This document shows, piece by piece, positions 25,057 to 33,344 of a stretch of DNA of 64,000 nt. The position numbers were made by a program, and so were the translations under genes. Position 1 is the stretch's first letter, and the number at the start of each line of letters is the position of its first letter. The DNA comes from Saccharothrix sp. NRRL B-16314 (lineage in GTDB: Bacteria > Actinomycetota > Actinomycetes > Mycobacteriales > Pseudonocardiaceae), in the NCBI RefSeq assembly GCF_000716595.1, contig NZ_JNXC01000003.1:535384-599383 (forward strand), written 5' to 3'. The notes under the pieces were generated by a model, which worked only from the letters and a program-made list of their open reading frames with translations, was not told where the DNA came from and ran no database searches.

Positions 25057-26429
25057 TGGCGGCACGACTGGGCGAGACGAACGACCCGAAGGCGCTGATC
25101 CCCGGCGAGCCCGAGCTGATCACCGGTGACCTGCGCCGACTCGTGCAGACGCTGCGGATGGTGGTGGCGGTCGGCGAGGACCTGGGCCGGATCGACCCCG
25201 GCGGCTGGAGCGGCGACGCGAGCACCGCGTTCCGGTCGGTCTTCCGGTCCGAACCGCCCCGCTGGTTCCAGGCCGGCGACGACATGGGCAGCGGCGGGCA
25301 GGTGCTCGCCGACTACGGCGACGTGCTGGTCAAGTGCCAGGCCGAAGCGCAACGCGCCGTCGAGCTGTACCTGGAGGCACAGGCCGCGACCCGCCTCGCC
25401 GCCGCCCAGCACGACGCGATGGTTCTCGCCGGCGCGCCGACCGCCCCGTTCCAAGACCCGGGGCAGGCGGGCGCGGCCACCGCGCAGAAGGTGCTCGACG
25501 ACGCCCGCACCGGGCTGAGCGGCATCGGGGACGTGGTCGCCAAGGCGCTCGGCTGGGAGTCCGACGGCAAGGGCGGTTACAAGAAGTCGTTCGGCAAGAA
25601 GGAGTTCGGCGCCGCGCACCGCGAGAAGGACGAGAACGGCAAGGACCCCGGCGGCTGGCAGGAAGGGTCGGGCGGCAAGTCGTACCAGGGCAAGACGGGC
25701 AGCGAGTCCGAGCGCCTGCTCACCGAGGCGATCGCCGAGGTCGCCGAGAAGTTCGGCATCGACCTGCACGAGCGGACCGCCGGCAAGGACTGGCAGGTCG
25801 AGGTCGCCGGCGGCGGGAAGGAAGGCGACTTCACGGCCGGGCCGCTGTCCGGCAAGGGCGCCATCAGCGGCTCGGTGCTCGGCGCGGAGGCCGGGGTCAC
25901 CGCGACCGCGAGCGCCGCCGGCGTCACCGTGGGCGCGAACGCGAGCGCGTACCTGGCCAGGGGGCACGCCGAGGGCGAGATCAACCTCGGCAAGCACGCG
26001 GGCGTCTCGGGCAGCGCCGACGCCATCGTCGGTGCGTCCGCCGAGGCCAAGGGCACCGTCGGCTGGCTGGGGGCGAAGGGGAACGCGGAGGCGTTCGCCG
26101 GCGCCAAGGTGTCCGGTGAGGCGAGTGCCGAGGTCGCGGGCATCGGCGCGGGCGTGAACGGCGAGGCGTGGGCCGGTGTCGGCGCGCAGGCGAGCGGGCA
26201 GTTCGGCATGGGCGAGGACGGCAAGTTCCACATCGGCGGGTCGCTGGGCGTCGGGTTGGGCGTGGGTGGCAAGGTCGGCTTCGAGGTCGCCGTCGACCCG
26301 GTCGAGGTCGTGGAGACGGTGGTCGACGTCGCGGACGACGTGGGCGAGATCGCGAAGGACGTCGGGCGCGGCGTGGAGAACGTCGCCGAAGGCGCCGGCC
26401 GCGCCATCGGCCGGTTGTTCGGCCGATGA
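25056..26429 (+). CDS. T7SS-type large protein with N-terminal WXG/LXG-like helical domain and Gly/Ala-rich tail
   Basis: A 457-aa protein. The first ~150 residues are helical, with the WSGDAS turn (GGWSGDASTAFRSVF) typical of T7SS substrates. A lysine-rich hinge (KKSFGKKEFGAAHREKDENGKDP) follows. Residues from about 265 are a long Gly/Ala-rich region of short, repeating beta-like segments (GAEAGVTATASAAGVTVGA and similar) without a recognisable toxin motif. The tail resembles the glycine-rich regions of polymorphic toxins or channel-like proteins. The function is unknown; secretion through an ESX system is inferred. Confidence 0.65.
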   Translation: MAARLGETNDPKALIPGEPELITGDLRRLVQTLRMVVAVGEDLGRIDPGGWSGDASTAFRSVFRSEPPRWFQAGDDMGSGGQVLADYGDVLVKCQAEAQRAVELYLEAQAATRLAAAQHDAMVLAGAPTAPFQDPGQAGAATAQKVLDDARTGLSGIGDVVAKALGWESDGKGGYKKSFGKKEFGAAHREKDENGKDPGGWQEGSGGKSYQGKTGSESERLLTEAIAEVAEKFGIDLHERTAGKDWQVEVAGGGKEGDFTAGPLSGKGAISGSVLGAEAGVTATASAAGVTVGANASAYLARGHAEGEINLGKHAGVSGSADAIVGASAEAKGTVGWLGAKGNAEAFAGAKVSGEASAEVAGIGAGVNGEAWAGVGAQASGQFGMGEDGKFHIGGSLGVGLGVGGKVGFEVAVDPVEVVETVVDVADDVGEIAKDVGRGVENVAEGAGRAIGRLFGR

Positions 26430-26461
26430 CCTACCGCAGGACCCCAGGAGGAGACGCAGGC

Positions 26462-26944
26462 ATGGCCACCACCCTTCCGGTGCCGATCGAGTTCTCGCTG
26501 CCCGCCGGGTGGCTCTCGGCACCTCCCGACGAGGTGGGCGCGCCGCAGGCGGCGTTCGTCGCGCTGCACCCCGGTTCCGCCGCCGGGTTCACCGCGAACG
26601 TGACGATCAGCGGCGAGGTGCGCACCGACGTGACGTTGGCGGAGGTCGCCGCGGAGGCCGTGGCCCGGCTCGAACGCGGCGTCGGCCAGGTCGAGGTCGG
26701 GCGGCGCAACGAGCTGGAGTCCGCGTACACGCAGGTCGTGCGGATGACCGTGCCGATCGACGGCAGGCCGGTGGAACTGGTGCAACTGCAGGTGTTCCTG
26801 GCCATGCCGGACGTGCGCGACGAGAGCCGGCGCGCGGTGCTGGAGATCGTGCTGAGCGCGACGCCGGAGCAGTTCGAGGACCTGGTGGGCGACTTCCAGG
26901 CGTTCCTCGAGACCATCCGCCCGGACGAGGGAGTGGCCCGGTGA
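26462..26944 (+). CDS. LpqN/PsbP-like fold protein of a T7SS cassette
   Basis: A 160-aa soluble protein without a signal peptide. PIEFSLPAGWLSAPPDE at the start, ANVTISGEVRTDVTLAEVA in the middle and VLEIVLSATPEQFEDLVGDFQAFLETI at the end fit the LpqN/LpqT (Mog1/PsbP-like) fold. Similar proteins accompany T7SS genes in Pseudonocardiales. ATG 26462 follows AGGAGGAG. The next gene starts within its stop codon. A role as chaperone or assembly factor is possible but not shown. Confidence 0.6.
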   Translation: MATTLPVPIEFSLPAGWLSAPPDEVGAPQAAFVALHPGSAAGFTANVTISGEVRTDVTLAEVAAEAVARLERGVGQVEVGRRNELESAYTQVVRMTVPIDGRPVELVQLQVFLAMPDVRDESRRAVLEIVLSATPEQFEDLVGDFQAFLETIRPDEGVAR

Positions 26945-27429
26945 CCGAGTCCGCCGACATCCTGTTGCGCCGCATCGAGGCCATCGACACGGCCGCCGCC
27001 GACAACCGGTTGCGCGCGGAGTCGTACCAGCGCATGGCCGAGGGGTTGAAGGACGTGGTGGGCACGGCGACGTCCGGCGACGGCGTCGTGACCGTGGTCG
27101 CCGGGTCGGACGGCGCGGTCAGGTCGATCACGTTCGGCGCCGCGGTGCGGACCACCGACCCGGCGGCGCTGTCGTCCACGACGTTGCGGACGATCGCGTC
27201 GGCCCGGGTGGACGCGGCCCGCAGGCAGGCCGAGGTGGTCCGGTCGGTGCTGGGCGACACGAAGCTGCTGGACCAGGTGCTGGCCGAGGATCGGCGGGGG
27301 TTCGGCGACGAGCCACCGCACGAGCCACTGCGCGAGCCGCAGGCCATCGCTCCCCGCGTCGTCCGACGCGAGCGCCGGGTGGTGGAGGAGGAGCCGGAGA
27401 CGGCCTACCAGAGCCGTCCCGCCTGGTGA
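26941..27429 (+). CDS. YbaB/EbfC-family protein of a T7SS cassette
   Basis: A 162-aa protein starting at a GTG that overlaps the upstream stop (GTGA). The core DGVVTVVAGSDGAVRSITFG followed by a helix is the YbaB/EbfC nucleoid-associated fold. An acidic and proline/arginine-rich tail (VVRRERRVVEEEPE) is added. YbaB-like proteins are common next to ESX/WXG100 genes in actinobacteria, where their role is unsettled. The four genes from 24709 form one translationally coupled unit. Confidence 0.65.
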   Translation: MTESADILLRRIEAIDTAAADNRLRAESYQRMAEGLKDVVGTATSGDGVVTVVAGSDGAVRSITFGAAVRTTDPAALSSTTLRTIASARVDAARRQAEVVRSVLGDTKLLDQVLAEDRRGFGDEPPHEPLREPQAIAPRVVRRERRVVEEEPETAYQSRPAW

Positions 27430-27563
27430 GCGTCGGCTGATCGCCGGCGGGGCGGACGCGGCCCCGCCGGCGACGGCCCCGCTGGTTTCGGCTGCGCCAC
27501 GCCGACCCCGCGCCCCCGCTCACCTCGGGCAGCAGGCCAAGTCCTCCCCGCGCGCGAGCGAAC

Positions 27564-27578
27564 AATCCATTGTGGATT
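27564..27578. other. AT-rich palindrome AATCCA-TTG-TGGATT
   Basis: A perfect 6-bp inverted repeat with a 3-nt centre, in a locally AT-rich patch of an otherwise gene-free 271-bp gap. It could be an operator for the downstream nuclease gene. Nothing else is recognisable in the gap. Confidence 0.3.
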
Positions 27579-27700
27579 AATCAAACCGCTTCCGGCGCAA
27601 GCGATTCCGCCGGACGGGTGATGTGCGAGGCCCGCGCGCGATCCCGGTAACACCCGCCCGCCACCGCCGCGATGTCAGGTCGACTGCCGTGTGAGCGGGC

Positions 27701-29005
27701 GTGGCGCGGGCACGCCTGATGTCGACTCCGATCCCGCGTCGGGGAGTCGCAGTGGTCGCAGGTTATGCGGTGGTCGACGTGGAGACGACCGGAATCCACC
27801 CCGGTTGGCACCACCGGGTGGTGGAGGTCGCCGTCGTCCGACTCGACCCGACCGGCCGGGTCGTCGACGAGTGGTGCACCATCGTCAACCCGGAACGGGA
27901 CCTGGGACCGCAGCACATCCACGGCATCACCGCGGCCGAGGCGCGGCAGGCGCCGACGTTCCCCGAGATCGTCGGGGACCTCGGGGTCCGGCTCGCCGGG
28001 AACGTCGTGGTCGGGCACAACGTGTCGTTCGACGTCCGGTTCCTGGACGCGGAATTCCGGCGCGCGGGCGTCGACGTGCCGCTGACGACCGACGTCGGCC
28101 TGTGCACCATGAAGCTGGCGACCAGGTACCTGGCGACCGCGACCCGATCGCTGGCCACGTGTTGCGAGGAAGCCGGTGTCGACGTGGGACGGGCGCACTC
28201 GGCCTTGCACGACGCACACGCCGCCGCGGGTCTGTTGGCGTTCTTCCTGCGTGAGGCGGGCCTGCCGGAGCCTTGGCGCGACCGGCTGGAGGCCGCCGAG
28301 CACCTGCCGTGGCCGGTCCTGCCGCCGCTCACGGGCCGGGTGATGACGCGGGGCGCCGCCTACACGCAGCCCGCGCACTTCCTGGCGCGCCTCGTCGACA
28401 ACCTGCCCCGCGTGCCACACCCGCCGCGCGCGGACGACTACCTGTCGGTGGTCGACGGCGCGCTGCTCGATCGGCACCTGTCGGTGACGGAGCAGGCCGA
28501 GCTGGTCGGTGTCGCCGGTTCCCTCGGACTGGGCCGCGCCGAGGTCGAGCGGCTGCACCGGCACTACCTGGTGGCGTTGGCGCGGCGGGCCTGGGCGGAC
28601 GAAGTGGTGACGGCGGAGGAGAAGGCGGATCTGCGCCTCGTCGCCACCCTGCTGGGCCTCGACCTGGCCGACGCCGACCACGCGCTGTCGGTCGCCCGCG
28701 AAGCGGAAGCCGGGACCGGTGATCCGGAGCCCGCCTGGGGCGATTTCCGGCTCGAAGCGGGCGATCGGGTCGTGTTCACGGGCCAGATGGACCTGCCGCG
28801 CGAGGTGTGGGAGCAGCGGGCGCTGGAAGCCGGTCTCACCGTGCAGGACAACGTCACCAAGAAGACCCGCCTGGTCGTGGCGGCGGACCCCGACTCGCTC
28901 TCCGGCAAGGCGAAGAAGGCTTCCCGGTACGGCATTCCGATCGTCACGGAAGACGCCTTCGCGCGAATCCTGGGCACTGCCCGGATCGGTTCACACACGC
29001 TGTGA
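27701..29005 (+). CDS. DnaQ-like 3'-5' exonuclease with TerB-like and BRCT domains
   Basis: A 434-aa protein in three parts. Residues ~20-185 form a DEDDh exonuclease: VVDVETTG, GHNVSFDVRFLD and AHSALHDAHAA provide the acidic residues and histidine. The middle (about 235-325) is a helical TerB-like region (LSVTEQAELVGVAGSLGL). The C-terminal ~80 residues are a BRCT fold (GDRVVFTGQMDLPREVWEQ, SGKAKKASRYGIPIVTEDAF), as in DNA ligase and DnaQ-family fusions. Likely a DNA repair or proofreading-type nuclease. The GTG at 27701 or ATG at 27719 may be used; neither ribosome site is strong. Confidence 0.78.
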   Translation: MARARLMSTPIPRRGVAVVAGYAVVDVETTGIHPGWHHRVVEVAVVRLDPTGRVVDEWCTIVNPERDLGPQHIHGITAAEARQAPTFPEIVGDLGVRLAGNVVVGHNVSFDVRFLDAEFRRAGVDVPLTTDVGLCTMKLATRYLATATRSLATCCEEAGVDVGRAHSALHDAHAAAGLLAFFLREAGLPEPWRDRLEAAEHLPWPVLPPLTGRVMTRGAAYTQPAHFLARLVDNLPRVPHPPRADDYLSVVDGALLDRHLSVTEQAELVGVAGSLGLGRAEVERLHRHYLVALARRAWADEVVTAEEKADLRLVATLLGLDLADADHALSVAREAEAGTGDPEPAWGDFRLEAGDRVVFTGQMDLPREVWEQRALEAGLTVQDNVTKKTRLVVAADPDSLSGKAKKASRYGIPIVTEDAFARILGTARIGSHTL

Positions 29006-29182
29006 GCTGCCCGGGACACGCCCGGCACTGCGCTGTGGCGCCGGCGGCACCACGACGTGTACCGTGGGTGCATCGGGGCGATTCATATCTTCTGAACCCG
29101 AAAACCCTCGCGCCGTGTGAGGATCTCCGGCCCGGCACCGCCGGCCGTGAGCACGCAGCGGACGCGGAGAAAGTCGGAACAC

Positions 29183-29335
29183 ATGTCAACTTCGTTCAAC
29201 GAGCTGTTCAGCCACCCGGACACGACCCGGACCGAGACCGCCAACGGTCCCGGCCGGGACGAGCAGCGGTCCTACACCGATCTGTTCCGCGAGCCGGCCG
29301 ACGTGCCGCCGCAGAACACCGGCGAGATGGCCTGA
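29183..29335 (+). CDS. Uncharacterised 50-aa protein with two related halves
   Basis: A short ORF with no homologue that I recognise. The two halves share the pattern [S][FY]xxLFxxP (SFNELFSHP at residues 4-12, SYTDLFREP at 30-38), both followed by polar, threonine/proline-rich tails. It has no cysteine, no signal peptide and no membrane helix. GGAGAAAGTC precedes the ATG at 29183, and a 13-bp hairpin terminator follows 24 bp after the stop, so it looks like an independent transcription unit. A peptide messenger, a RiPP precursor or a small binding protein are all open; no maturation gene is adjacent. Confidence 0.5.
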   Translation: MSTSFNELFSHPDTTRTETANGPGRDEQRSYTDLFREPADVPPQNTGEMA

Positions 29336-29359
29336 CCGCGGTAGGAAGAACCGCTCCAC

Positions 29360-29390
29360 GGAGCCCGTGACCGAAACGGTCGCGGGCTCC
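29360..29390 (+). terminator. Strong hairpin terminator after the 50-aa ORF
   Basis: GGAGCCCGTGACC (29360-29372) pairs with GGTCGCGGGCTCC (29378-29390), 13 bp with one T-G wobble, and loop GAAAC. The rest of the gap up to 29562 holds nothing recognised. Confidence 0.75.
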
Positions 29391-29562
29391 GCTTCAAGCA
29401 TGTCCAAGCACCATCAGCACGGCTGGTGGCCGCTCTCGGTGCACGGCCTGTCGGGCACGATCAGCAGGTCGCGGGGCTGGAGGGGCCGGCACACCGGCCA
29501 CCTCCGCCACCTCGTTCCGCCGCCTGCCCGATCACCCTCCGGTGATCACGTCACAGCGCACG

Positions 29563-30993
29563 TCACAGCGGGATGTTCGTGTGCCGTCCCCGACCGGCCG
29601 GCGCGTTCGCCAGCGCCTTCGCGATCCTGACCCGGGTCTCGTCGGGCGAGATCACCTCGTCCACCACGCCGAGCGCCATCGCGCGGTCGACGCCGCCGGC
29701 GATCCGGCGGTGCTCCTCGATCAGCTTCTCGCGCAGCTCGGCCCGCTCCGCCTCGTCGGCCACGGCGGCCAGCTTCTTGCGGTGCAGGATGCCGACGGCG
29801 GCTTCCACGCCCATCACGGCCACCTCGGCGTCCGGCCACGCGAACACGGCCGTCGCGCCCAGCGAACGCGAGTTCATCGCGATGTAAGCGCCGCCGTAGG
29901 ACTTCCGCGTGATCAGGGTGATCCGGGGCACCGTCGACTCGGCGAACGCGTGCAGGAGCTTCGCGCCGCGCCGCACCACGCCGCCCCACTCCTGGCCGAC
30001 GCCGGGCAGGTAGCCGGGCACGTCCACGAGCACGACCAGCGGCACGCCGAGCGAGTCGCACATCCGCACGAACCGCGACGCCTTCTCCGCGGACAGCGAG
30101 TCGAGGCAGCCGCCCTTGCGCAGCGGGTTGTTGGCGATGATGCCGACGGTCCGCTCGCACAGCCGGCCGAGACCGACCACGACGTTCGGCGCCCAGCCAG
30201 CCTGCAGCTCTTCGAACACGGCGTCGTCCAGCAGCCGGTTGATGATCGGGTGCACGTCGTAGGCGCGACGCGGCGACTCGGGCAGCAACGCGCTCAGGTC
30301 GTCGGGCTCGCCCGCGGACGCCACCTCGACCTCGCCGGGCCGGCTGAAGAACCCGGTGAGCCGCCGCGCCCGCGAGTACGCCTCTTCCTCGGTGTCGACG
30401 ACGATGTGCGCCACACCGGACTTGCGGCCGTGCGCGACGGGACCGCCGAGGCCCGCCATGTCGATCACCTCGCCGGTGACCGTCTTCACCACGTCCGGGC
30501 CGGTGACGAAGATCCGGGCGTCCTCGGACATGATCACGATGTCGGTCAGCGCGGGGCCGTAAGCGGCGGCGCCTGCGGCCGGGCCGAGCACCACGGAGAT
30601 CTGCGGCACGACGCCGGACGCGCGGGTCATCGCCGCGAACATGCGGCCGACGCCGTCCATCGACTCGACGCCGTCGGCGAGCTTCGCGCCGCCGGAGTGC
30701 CACAGGCCGACCACCGGCACGCCCTGCTGGACCGCGGTCTCGATGGCTTCCACGATGTGCATCGCGCCGGGCCAGCCGAGAGCGCCGCCCATCTTCGTCG
30801 CGTCGGTGCAGTAGGCGATCACTGGTTGGCCGTCGATCAGTCCGCTCACCGCGCTCACGCCGCTGTCGTCCGCCTCGTGCAGCGGTTGGGCGGAGTCCTC
30901 GTCCAGCAGCCGGCCGAGCCGGACTGACGGTGCGCGGAAATCGGGCTCGACGTCGCGAGCGTCGACGTGGGCGGGCACGGTCTGCGCCGTCAT
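29563..30993 (-). CDS. accD6: Acyl-CoA carboxylase carboxyltransferase beta subunit, AccD6-like
   Basis: A 476-aa carboxyltransferase. VVGLWHSGGAKLADGVE and GPAAGAAAYGPALTD form the N-terminal acyl-CoA half, and VDVPGYLPGVGQEWGGVVRRGAKLL (key part GYLPGVGQE) with RKSYGGAYIAMNSRSLGA the biotin half. The C-terminal RGRHTNIPL and overall length are as in mycobacterial AccD6, which makes malonyl-CoA for fatty-acid synthesis. Other AccD paralogues use propionyl-CoA, so substrate is inferred. The usual FAS-II neighbours are absent. ATG 30993 follows a GGGGGA ribosome site; the frame extends slightly upstream. Confidence 0.85.
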   Translation of the reverse strand: MTAQTVPAHVDARDVEPDFRAPSVRLGRLLDEDSAQPLHEADDSGVSAVSGLIDGQPVIAYCTDATKMGGALGWPGAMHIVEAIETAVQQGVPVVGLWHSGGAKLADGVESMDGVGRMFAAMTRASGVVPQISVVLGPAAGAAAYGPALTDIVIMSEDARIFVTGPDVVKTVTGEVIDMAGLGGPVAHGRKSGVAHIVVDTEEEAYSRARRLTGFFSRPGEVEVASAGEPDDLSALLPESPRRAYDVHPIINRLLDDAVFEELQAGWAPNVVVGLGRLCERTVGIIANNPLRKGGCLDSLSAEKASRFVRMCDSLGVPLVVLVDVPGYLPGVGQEWGGVVRRGAKLLHAFAESTVPRITLITRKSYGGAYIAMNSRSLGATAVFAWPDAEVAVMGVEAAVGILHRKKLAAVADEAERAELREKLIEEHRRIAGGVDRAMALGVVDEVISPDETRVRIAKALANAPAGRGRHTNIPL

Positions 30994-31090
30994 TGGTCCC
31001 CCGGGTCTGCAGAATGGTGTCAAAGACGGAATATGACCGCCTCCGACTGAGGGGGGAACCCCAGAAAACCCCCTGCACCCACCCCTATGG

Positions 31091-31140
31091 GGCCACTTCC
31101 CCTCGGCGCGGTCGGCGCACCGAGGGGGTCGCGAGTGGCC
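31091..31140 (-). terminator. Hairpin after the dioxygenase gene
   Basis: CCCCTCGG (31099-31106) pairs with CCGAGGGG (31120-31127), nested in GGCCACT (31091-31097) / AGTGGCC (31134-31140). It separates the dioxygenase gene from accD6. Confidence 0.55.
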
Positions 31141-31189
31141 CGGCTCAGCTGTCGATCACGTGTTTCCTCCGGGAGTTCCTACCGGGCGA

Positions 31190-32059
31190 TCACTCCGCGC
31201 GCCAGAGGGCCGGCACGTTCGGCGGCTCCCAGCCCGGCTGGGCGAGGTGGGCTTGGAGGCACGAGTAACCGGTGCCGCCGTACGTGACGCGCGCTCCGAT
31301 CGCGTAGGACGTGCCCGCCGCCCACGTTCCGCCGCCCGGTGACGACGTGGTCGTGGACGTCCGCGTGGTGGTGCCGGTCTGCGTCACGTTCAGCACGAAG
31401 TCGAACGTCGCCTCACGGCCACCGGTCACGTTCCGCACCACCATCAGCAGCCGCGGGTCGAAGAGGCTGTCGGTGTTGTTCCGTGGCTCACCGGGGAAGT
31501 ACAGCTGGGTCGTGAGCACCGGGCGTCCGGGTGCCTGCACCTTCACGTGGAGGTGCCTGGTGCGCCCGGGGTAGAGGCCGGGCACGATCGTGGTCAGCGT
31601 GAACGCGCCGCCGGCGTCGGTGAACTGGTGGCCGCGGAAGCGGAAGCCGGTGTTGTCGTACACGCCGTTGACGTCCGCCTGCCAGAAGTCCAGCAGCACG
31701 TTGCCGAGCGGTTGGCAGGCCAGGCCGAACACGTAACCGGTGACGGTGAGCCGGGTACCCGGCGTGCCGGCGTCGACCAGGGACGTGCGGCGGGGCGAGT
31801 TCGGCTTGAAGTAGGGGCCTTCCATCTGCGGTGGCGTCGGGTCGTCGCCGTCGTCGCACTCCGGGGTCAGGTCCAGCGGGCCGCCGTCCGGGCCGACCGT
31901 GCGGGCCAGCGCGGGCACGCCCATCAGCGCCGCGGGCAACGCGACCCCGGCGGCGAGGGCGGCGCGCAGCACGGTCTTGCGGCTGAGGTGGCGGGGGTCC
32001 GCGCCGTCGGCCGGTGGTCGCCCGGTCGTGCCGCGGTCGTCGTCCATCGGTGCGTCCAT
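31190..32059 (-). CDS. Secreted intradiol ring-cleavage dioxygenase with C-terminal CBM5/12 module
   Basis: A 289-aa protein with an N-terminal export signal (SRKTVLRAALAAGVALPAALMG; the initial SRKT is not a clear Tat motif). The dioxygenase part shows the two-Tyr two-His Fe(III) site: Tyr in MEGPYFKP, Tyr in VPGLYPGRT and the HLH pair in TRHLHVKV. A Thr/Ser linker leads to ~45 residues (WAAGTSYAIGARVTYGGTGYSCLQAH) with the aromatic pattern of CBM5/12 chitin-binding-type modules. Extracellular aromatic-ring cleavage held on a polysaccharide, perhaps on lignin-derived catechols, is a reasonable guess. ATG 32059 follows GAGGAG. Confidence 0.8.
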   Translation of the reverse strand: MDAPMDDDRGTTGRPPADGADPRHLSRKTVLRAALAAGVALPAALMGVPALARTVGPDGGPLDLTPECDDGDDPTPPQMEGPYFKPNSPRRTSLVDAGTPGTRLTVTGYVFGLACQPLGNVLLDFWQADVNGVYDNTGFRFRGHQFTDAGGAFTLTTIVPGLYPGRTRHLHVKVQAPGRPVLTTQLYFPGEPRNNTDSLFDPRLLMVVRNVTGGREATFDFVLNVTQTGTTTRTSTTTSSPGGGTWAAGTSYAIGARVTYGGTGYSCLQAHLAQPGWEPPNVPALWRAE

Positions 32060-32181
32060 ACCTGCTCCTCGTGGTGGGGTTCGCCAGGGACGAACCCGAA
32101 CCTAGGGACGCCGGTCGGGTCGCGACGATGGACTGGCGCCGCGGTTCGTGGTGATCCTCGCGGGCGCTGTTGCCGGTGCCC

Positions 32182-33081
32182 TCACTGTGAACGCGCGTCG
32201 TCGCCGCGTCGGAAGGCACCCGGGCTCACGCCCGTCTCGCGGCGGAAGAAGCGGCAGAAGTACGCCGGGTCGGCGAAACCCGTCCGGGCCGCGACCTGCC
32301 GCACGGTCAGTTCCGTCTTGGCCAGCAACCGCTTCGCCTCGTGCGTGCGGGCCTCCCGGACGAGCTGCGACGGCGTCCGCCCGGTCGCCGTCTTCACCGC
32401 CTCCGTCAGGTAACCGGGCGTGACACCGATCCGCTCCGCGTACGCGGCCACCGACCACAGCGCGTGGTCCGTGCGGTTGGACAGCCGGCCGAACTCCTCC
32501 GCCACCGCGCCGGCCCGCGCCGGAGGGGGTGCGGCCGGTGTCGCGCGAAGCCGGGCCACGCGCACCACGAGCACGTGCAGCAGCGCGCGCAGCACCGTTT
32601 CGACGCCTGCCTCTCCGCGCTGGTACTCGTCGTCCAGTTCGGCGACGAGCCGGGTGATCCGGGTGTGCGCGGGCTCGTCCAGCGTCAGCCAGGGGCGTTC
32701 GCTCAGGCGGCGCAGCAGGTCCCGGTCCGCCGGGTGGTCGAGCAGGAAGTCGTCGGTGAACAGCAGCACGGACCCGGTCAGGTCCCGCGCGTCGTCCCAG
32801 TGGTGCACCTGGCCGGGCGCGATCACGCACAGGTGCGGCGGGCGCAGCTCCCAGCGGGCGAGGTCGACGACGTGCGTGCCCGTGCCGCCGGTGACGTGCA
32901 CGATCTCGTGGAACGTGTGCCGGTGGGGGAACGCCGCGCGCGACAGCGGGCCGATCGTGTCGAACGTGCCGACGGCGAACGGCAGCGCGTTGGGCAGCGG
33001 CACCTCCAGCCGGTGCACGGGCAGCTCGCCCTCGCGCGTCGCCCGGCAGGGCGTTCCCGGTGGCACGGTGGTGCCGCGCAT
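32182..33081 (-). CDS. AraC-family transcriptional regulator
   Basis: A 299-aa regulator. The N-terminal ~150 residues are a cupin-type sensing domain (FPHRHTFHEIVHVTGGTGTHVVDL), and the C-terminal ~100 are two AraC helix-turn-helices (ERIGVTPGYLTEAVKTATG; RQVAARTGFADPAYFCRFFRRETG). ATG 33081 is preferred to an upstream TTG. It is divergent from the sugar ABC operon but the operators there look LacI-type, so its target may be the dioxygenase gene downstream on the same strand or itself. Confidence 0.85.
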   Translation of the reverse strand: MRGTTVPPGTPCRATREGELPVHRLEVPLPNALPFAVGTFDTIGPLSRAAFPHRHTFHEIVHVTGGTGTHVVDLARWELRPPHLCVIAPGQVHHWDDARDLTGSVLLFTDDFLLDHPADRDLLRRLSERPWLTLDEPAHTRITRLVAELDDEYQRGEAGVETVLRALLHVLVVRVARLRATPAAPPPARAGAVAEEFGRLSNRTDHALWSVAAYAERIGVTPGYLTEAVKTATGRTPSQLVREARTHEAKRLLAKTELTVRQVAARTGFADPAYFCRFFRRETGVSPGAFRRGDDARSQ

Positions 33082-33188
33082 CGTCCGATCCTCTCGCCGC
33101 GTGAAGGTCCAGACCAATCATCGCCACCATGGCACGGCGGGGCGGTCGTGGGAACGCCCTTGTGGACCCCTCTCTTCGACTCCGCTCG

Positions 33189-33285
33189 GTAAGCGCTTGC
33201 CTGCTCTCCGTCCGCGATCCGGTGCCCGATCGCCCTCCGTAGCCGTCGCGGTCTGAACCTTTACAACGTTGTATCAACGATGTAA
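33189..33285. promoter_or_regulatory. LacI-type operator region upstream of the sugar ABC operon
   Basis: Three palindromic elements with central CG: GTAAGCGCTTGC (33189-33200), the perfect TACAACGTTGTA (33262-33273), and a related half-inverted copy ATCAACGATGTAA (33273-33285) adjoining it. They sit 60-155 bp before the binding-protein gene. Confidence 0.5.
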
Positions 33286-33344
33286 GAACGGAGCCGCCCT
33301 TGAGAGTGACGCCGCTCACTCACACCCGGATCGAGGAGCGAGAC

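Noticed and set aside
29541..31078. Long ORFs opposite and overlapping accD6 (461 and 510 aa)
   Set aside because: Shadow frames of a gene with clear carboxyltransferase motifs; composition is Arg/Gly/His-rich as expected for out-of-frame high-GC sequence.
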